Shown in pieces: positions 12,332 to 14,072 of a stretch of DNA of 14,072 bases; within the stretch, counting starts at the first letter, position 1, and each line of letters opens with the position of its first letter. The stretch covers positions 1-14,072 of the forward strand of contig MGVN01000028.1 of the NCBI GenBank assembly GCA_001800515.1. The letters run 5' to 3'. The notes under the pieces are model-generated. The model was not told the DNA's origin, searched no databases, and worked only from the letters and a program-made list of their open reading frames with translations. Source of the DNA: Elusimicrobia bacterium RIFOXYB2_FULL_49_7 (GTDB taxonomy: Bacteria; Fibrobacterota; OXYB2-FULL-49-7). The position numbers and the translations under genes are program-made.

Positions 12332-14072
12332 CTGTGTGGCGATGTTATGGAACCCTGAGAATCCCACCCACAAGCCCGCCACCAGTAAAAGTGATATGAG
12401 CGTGACCCACATGCCTTTGCGCATGGCATCGGAATGGTAATAGAAGCGCACCTGATGCTCGCCTTTAGTTAATTCCACACCCCTGAAAAGATAATTGGTC
12501 CTAAGGATAGGCACCTTTTTGCCATCGACTTCCGCATGCCAGGCCGGATACCACACCTCACTGGCAAAAAGCAATGCATTGGCCGCAGCCTGAACGAATA
12601 AAGTGATTTCATTGGCTGAGTAGGTCCGGATACGAACCGTTCCAAGCTGTTCGGGTAAAAGTGAGGAGTCGAATACCAACGAGGGCTTGCTTTCGATAAT
12701 GGCCTGGCGGAGGGGATCAAAAGAGGGTGAGTTGATGAATTGGATAGCCTCTCCGCCGCTGTCAGCGGTGATAAGGGTGCTACGGAGACTGAAACGGGCG
12801 CAGAAGCTGTCCGGCAAGGCCACAATGAAGCCCTGTCCCGATGGATGGGCACGGTATCGTACATTCAGAAGCGCCATTTCCTTTTGAGGGTCAACTTCAT
12901 GGACAAAACGGCTCAATCGTTGTAGGTGGAGCTGATTGTAGCCTTCCACCAAGGGGATCTCATAAACCATTCCCATATTCAGGTGAGGAAAGAGACGGAC
13001 CCCTTTTCCGGGGCCTTCAAATATTCGACCCTGGAGGCGATAGGGGTTTTGTGCAATCTCGGCCCGGATGGCATCCAGGCGCGTGTCGGATGGATAGGCT
13101 TCTTGCCCGGTTTGCTTTCCGCAGCCGAACCGATAGCCGAACAGAAAGAGTTCCAGAAAGGTGAATGCAATCAATCCGTACGCTGCCGAGGGTCTGCCGG
13201 TTTTGAGAAGCAGTCCAATCAGCAGTGCGATGATGATGATGGCAAAAAGACCCCATAAGACCGCTTGGCGTGCGGCTTCCGCTTTGGCTGCGTCGAGACC
13301 GGAAAGGGTGGTAAGGGAAAGCAGGAGGAGGAGACCCAGGATGCCGCTTCCGATATAAAGGGCGCGTTTGGTGGTTGACAAGAGGGCCGGATTGGGGTTG
13401 CGGATGAGGCCGGCTAAATAGTCCAAAGAGAGGGCGGCAGCCAAGATAAAACTGAAGGAAAAGATGAACGCAAAACGGCCGGGATGACGGAAAAGATTGA
13501 AGCCCGGAAGTTTGAAAAGCAAGGGATACACAGGGCCGTTTTTGCCGAAAGCGGCTAAAAGAAAAAAGAGACCGAGTCCCATCCATAAAAGAAAGAGTTT
13601 GTTTTTCCGAAGGCCGGAAAAGGCCGTTATCATCAGGAGTAGCGGTGTGATGCCGATGAAAAGGGTGGTTTCCCAGAAGAGATGCCCGCCTTCTCCGCCC
13701 CAGAAGGGGGAGCCGTTTGTAAAGGTTCCGGAAGCCCTGTCCATTTCCATGATGCCGGTGATCCAACCGTAGAATTTGGGGGCAAGAAAGGTGAGTAGAT
13801 TGGACGGAGAGAGGGAGCCGACCGTGGAATTCTCCCAGGTCATCTTGGTCCGGACGCTTTCGGCGGATAATTCCGCGGTGGTGAAGAGCTGAATAGCCGC
13901 CAAGCCCATGGAAAGCAGGCAGAACAGGGCGAAAAAGAGAATCGTGCGTATCATGACGCGTCGGCCTTCCTTCCTCTGTGACAGGAGATGAAAGGCCGTA
14001 TATACAGACAGGAGGGTTATGTTGAAAAGAACGTATTGGGCGTATCCGCCCAGAATGGAAAGGGCGAAAAAG
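12326..14072 (-). CDS. YfhO-family polytopic membrane protein, C-terminal part (5' end outside window)
   Basis: The frame is open to the window edge, so 581 residues are seen; the ATG at 13954 is internal. The extra 39 residues upstream of that ATG continue the membrane part (FFALSILGGYAQYVLFNITL). The family is usually about 750-900 residues. About eight hydrophobic helices occur in the first 310 residues, with LTFLAPKFYGW and HPGRFAFIFSFSFILAAAL between them. A soluble extracytoplasmic domain follows. The closing block (WYPAWHAEVDGKKVPILRTN, then YLFRGVELTKGEHQVRFYYH) precedes a last membrane helix; this pattern is diagnostic of the YfhO family (PF09586). Some Gram-positive YfhO proteins act as GT-C-type enzymes that decorate lipoteichoic acid; a glycan-transfer role here is inference. 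The G+C-rich codon choice differs from the polysaccharide genes at the left end. Confidence 0.82.
   Translation of the reverse strand, partial: FFALSILGGYAQYVLFNITLLSVYTAFHLLSQRKEGRRVMIRTILFFALFCLLSMGLAAIQLFTTAELSAESVRTKMTWENSTVGSLSPSNLLTFLAPKFYGWITGIMEMDRASGTFTNGSPFWGGEGGHLFWETTLFIGITPLLLMITAFSGLRKNKLFLLWMGLGLFFLLAAFGKNGPVYPLLFKLPGFNLFRHPGRFAFIFSFSFILAAALSLDYLAGLIRNPNPALLSTTKRALYIGSGILGLLLLLSLTTLSGLDAAKAEAARQAVLWGLFAIIIIALLIGLLLKTGRPSAAYGLIAFTFLELFLFGYRFGCGKQTGQEAYPSDTRLDAIRAEIAQNPYRLQGRIFEGPGKGVRLFPHLNMGMVYEIPLVEGYNQLHLQRLSRFVHEVDPQKEMALLNVRYRAHPSGQGFIVALPDSFCARFSLRSTLITADSGGEAIQFINSPSFDPLRQAIIESKPSLVFDSSLLPEQLGTVRIRTYSANEITLFVQAAANALLFASEVWYPAWHAEVDGKKVPILRTNYLFRGVELTKGEHQVRFYYHSDAMRKGMWVTLISLLLVAGLWVGFSGFHNIATQK

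Noticed and set aside
12469..13766. Long alternative open frames on both strands across the YfhO-like gene
   Set aside because: They are low-complexity His/Pro/Arg-rich or disordered-looking shadows of a G+C-rich coding frame and have no recognisable family features.
1..14072. Insertion sequence, CRISPR array or tRNA
   Set aside because: No transposase frame, no spaced repeat array and no tRNA-like cloverleaf was seen on either strand; the only long repeat is the 37-bp coding repeat.

Overview
The window reads as chromosomal DNA of an uncultured or little-studied Gram-negative-type bacterium. A chain-length (Wzz-type) protein, a Wzy/WaaL-type membrane protein and a MurJ/Wzx-type flippase sit together, which is the usual kit for lipid-linked surface-polysaccharide export. 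AAA/DUF4143 ATPases, a BrnT/BrnA-like pair and a YfhO-type membrane protein are common in Bacteroidota/Fibrobacterota/Desulfobacterota-like and candidate-phylum genomes. Nothing here fixes the taxon.

Positions 1-7118 are a polysaccharide locus. A plus-strand run encodes the C-terminal half of a MurJ/MviN-like flippase (cut by the window edge), a GT4 glycosyltransferase, a Wzz-type chain-length protein without a kinase domain, and an O-antigen ligase/polymerase. A GT4 glycosyltransferase on the minus strand and a divergently transcribed GT4 glycosyltransferase follow. Together they would build a repeat unit on a lipid carrier (GTs), flip it (MurJ/Wzx-like), polymerise or ligate it (Wzy/WaaL-like) and set chain length (Wzz). 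No initiating phosphoglycosyltransferase, outer-membrane exporter or sugar-nucleotide genes are visible, so the locus must continue to the left or elsewhere.

Positions 7119-12325 are an accessory region. It starts with a minus-strand methyltransferase remnant that stops after about 91 codons. Next is a toxin-antitoxin operon of the BrnT/CopG-antitoxin type, with a good promoter lying almost on the toxin start codon. Three intact ATPases of the AAA_14 plus DUF4143 architecture follow: minus, plus, minus. A fourth, decayed copy survives as a C-terminal scrap at 9429-9560. It has lost exactly the segment carrying the nuclease-like motif, by an in-frame deletion, and it still shares a 37-bp identical stretch with the third ATPase. 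The middle ATPase is therefore flanked by same-orientation homologous segments.

Positions 12326-14072 carry the C-terminal part of a YfhO-family polytopic membrane protein on the minus strand. Its reading frame stays open through the window edge.

By eye, the polysaccharide locus and toxin-antitoxin pair are clearly more AT-rich than the first ATPase gene (from about 8.2 kb) and the YfhO gene, which fits a mosaic of different origins. I saw no tRNA, rRNA, CRISPR array or transposase. The clearest unusual signals are the ATPase remnant with its direct repeats, the palindromic promoters of the ATPase genes, and the uneven translation signals of the toxin-antitoxin pair.
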